64,000 nt of DNA from Aradus depressus (Eukaryota; Arthropoda; Insecta; Hemiptera; Aradidae), in assembly GCA_963662175.1 (NCBI GenBank), contig OY759221.1, positions 29,437,027 to 29,501,026 of the forward strand, written 5' to 3'. Every line of letters starts with the position of its first letter. Position 1 is the first letter of the stretch. A model generated the notes under the pieces. The model worked only from the letters and a program-made list of their open reading frames with translations. It made no database searches and was not told the DNA's origin. A program made the position numbers and the translations under genes. Shown in pieces: positions 63,354 through 64,000 of the stretch.

Positions 63354-64000
63354 TGTAGAATGTATATGTGGCAGAACTTGACTTATTTCATTTTAAAATA
63401 AATGAAAACAAAGAATTTTCTTGTAGTTTAATTCCATAAAAGTTCATATGATTATTTAGTGATTTATTGTAGAGACACGCACTCTTTCAGTGGATCCTCC
63501 ATACATCTCACTCCAGACTCCTGTCCCCGCCCCTAGCCCAGCTCTCCCCCACACCCTTGTTTGACAAAGTGATCGGTCACTCCCTATGAATGTTCTCATT
63601 TCATAACAGATCCCGCGGCCATCGTTTTGACATGGAGGATTGTCAGTGTGACTAGGAGAGGATAGACATGGGGTGTGAGGATTAGGTTGCTGAGGTTCGT
63701 ATGTTTTGTTCGGGGCTTAGAAAGGTGGGTTTACGGACTTTGGATTGAAAAGATTGGATTCTATTGATGTCAGAATTTTTAGCGAAGTCCTAGAGTTCAA
63801 GTGCGCATGTACAAATGGGTTGTATACTTGTTTTATAAATAGTTGATTTGTTTTGTATTGATAATTTAGATCGGGGTCGATCAAGTTCTATTCTCTTAAG
63901 TATGCAACATCTAAGTATTTCTTTTGTACCTACTTAACGATTTTGGTGCTTGGGAAACTTGGTGCAGATCGATTCAACTTTGTACTTACAATAAAAAGAT
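63354..64000. other. No exon found; end of window (TPR intron 6)
   Basis: I could not place the next TPR-gene exon here. A moderately GC segment runs from about 63475 to 63730 without a recognisable frame. Confidence 0.35.

Noticed and set aside
63005..63358. 117-residue plus-strand frame
   Set aside because: Antisense shadow of the mariner transposase N-terminus (VKLGKTSTETFQML on the minus strand).

Overview
The window is insect nuclear DNA: AT-rich, intron-containing and very repeat-dense. The insect assignment rests on a complete seven-transmembrane odorant-receptor gene (a family confined to insects) beside a gustatory-receptor-like gene. No bacterial operons, rRNA genes or CRISPR arrays were seen. 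The tRNA-like sequences all lie in SINEs. I cannot name the species.

Three multi-exon genes can be rebuilt from splice sites and reading phase. (1) A gustatory-receptor-like gene on the minus strand (27840-31112, five exons, about 351 aa) ends in a TTYFIALIQL motif, but its last splice junction is one base out of frame. (2) An odorant-receptor gene on the plus strand (36056-46556, six exons, 381 aa) has all junctions in frame. (3) A TPR/IFIT-like gene on the plus strand (48391 to past 61973, six coding exons, 413 aa so far) is incomplete and probably runs beyond the window.

Almost everything else is repeat. From 1 to about 21.8 kb there are SINEs, a modular family here called Element A, foldback MITEs, LINE tails and one decayed coding relic. 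At 21865-24474 there are 58 copies of a 45-bp satellite with a higher-order period of 1,080 bp, open on both strands. The Gr gene follows, with an inverted duplication that copied part of one exon. Next come 30 copies of a 50-bp satellite (32371-33870) and a (TA)n tract. The odorant-receptor introns hold a 36-bp array split by a pogo-like element, a 112-bp array with a three-unit higher-order period, and a nested pile (Tc1-like element inside a MITE). The TPR-gene introns hold SINEs, LINE remnants, a Tigger-like MITE and a broken mariner.

At least three unrelated-looking repeat families carry a hammerhead-ribozyme-like core (CUGANGA, short stem, GAAA). The main SINE family has a 3' tail resembling the insect telomere repeat in three copies. 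These, the satellite architecture, the pogo derivative that keeps a PCNA-binding-like tail, and the IFIT-like gene are the points most worth checking. All coordinates and alignments were made by eye, so repeat boundaries are approximate.
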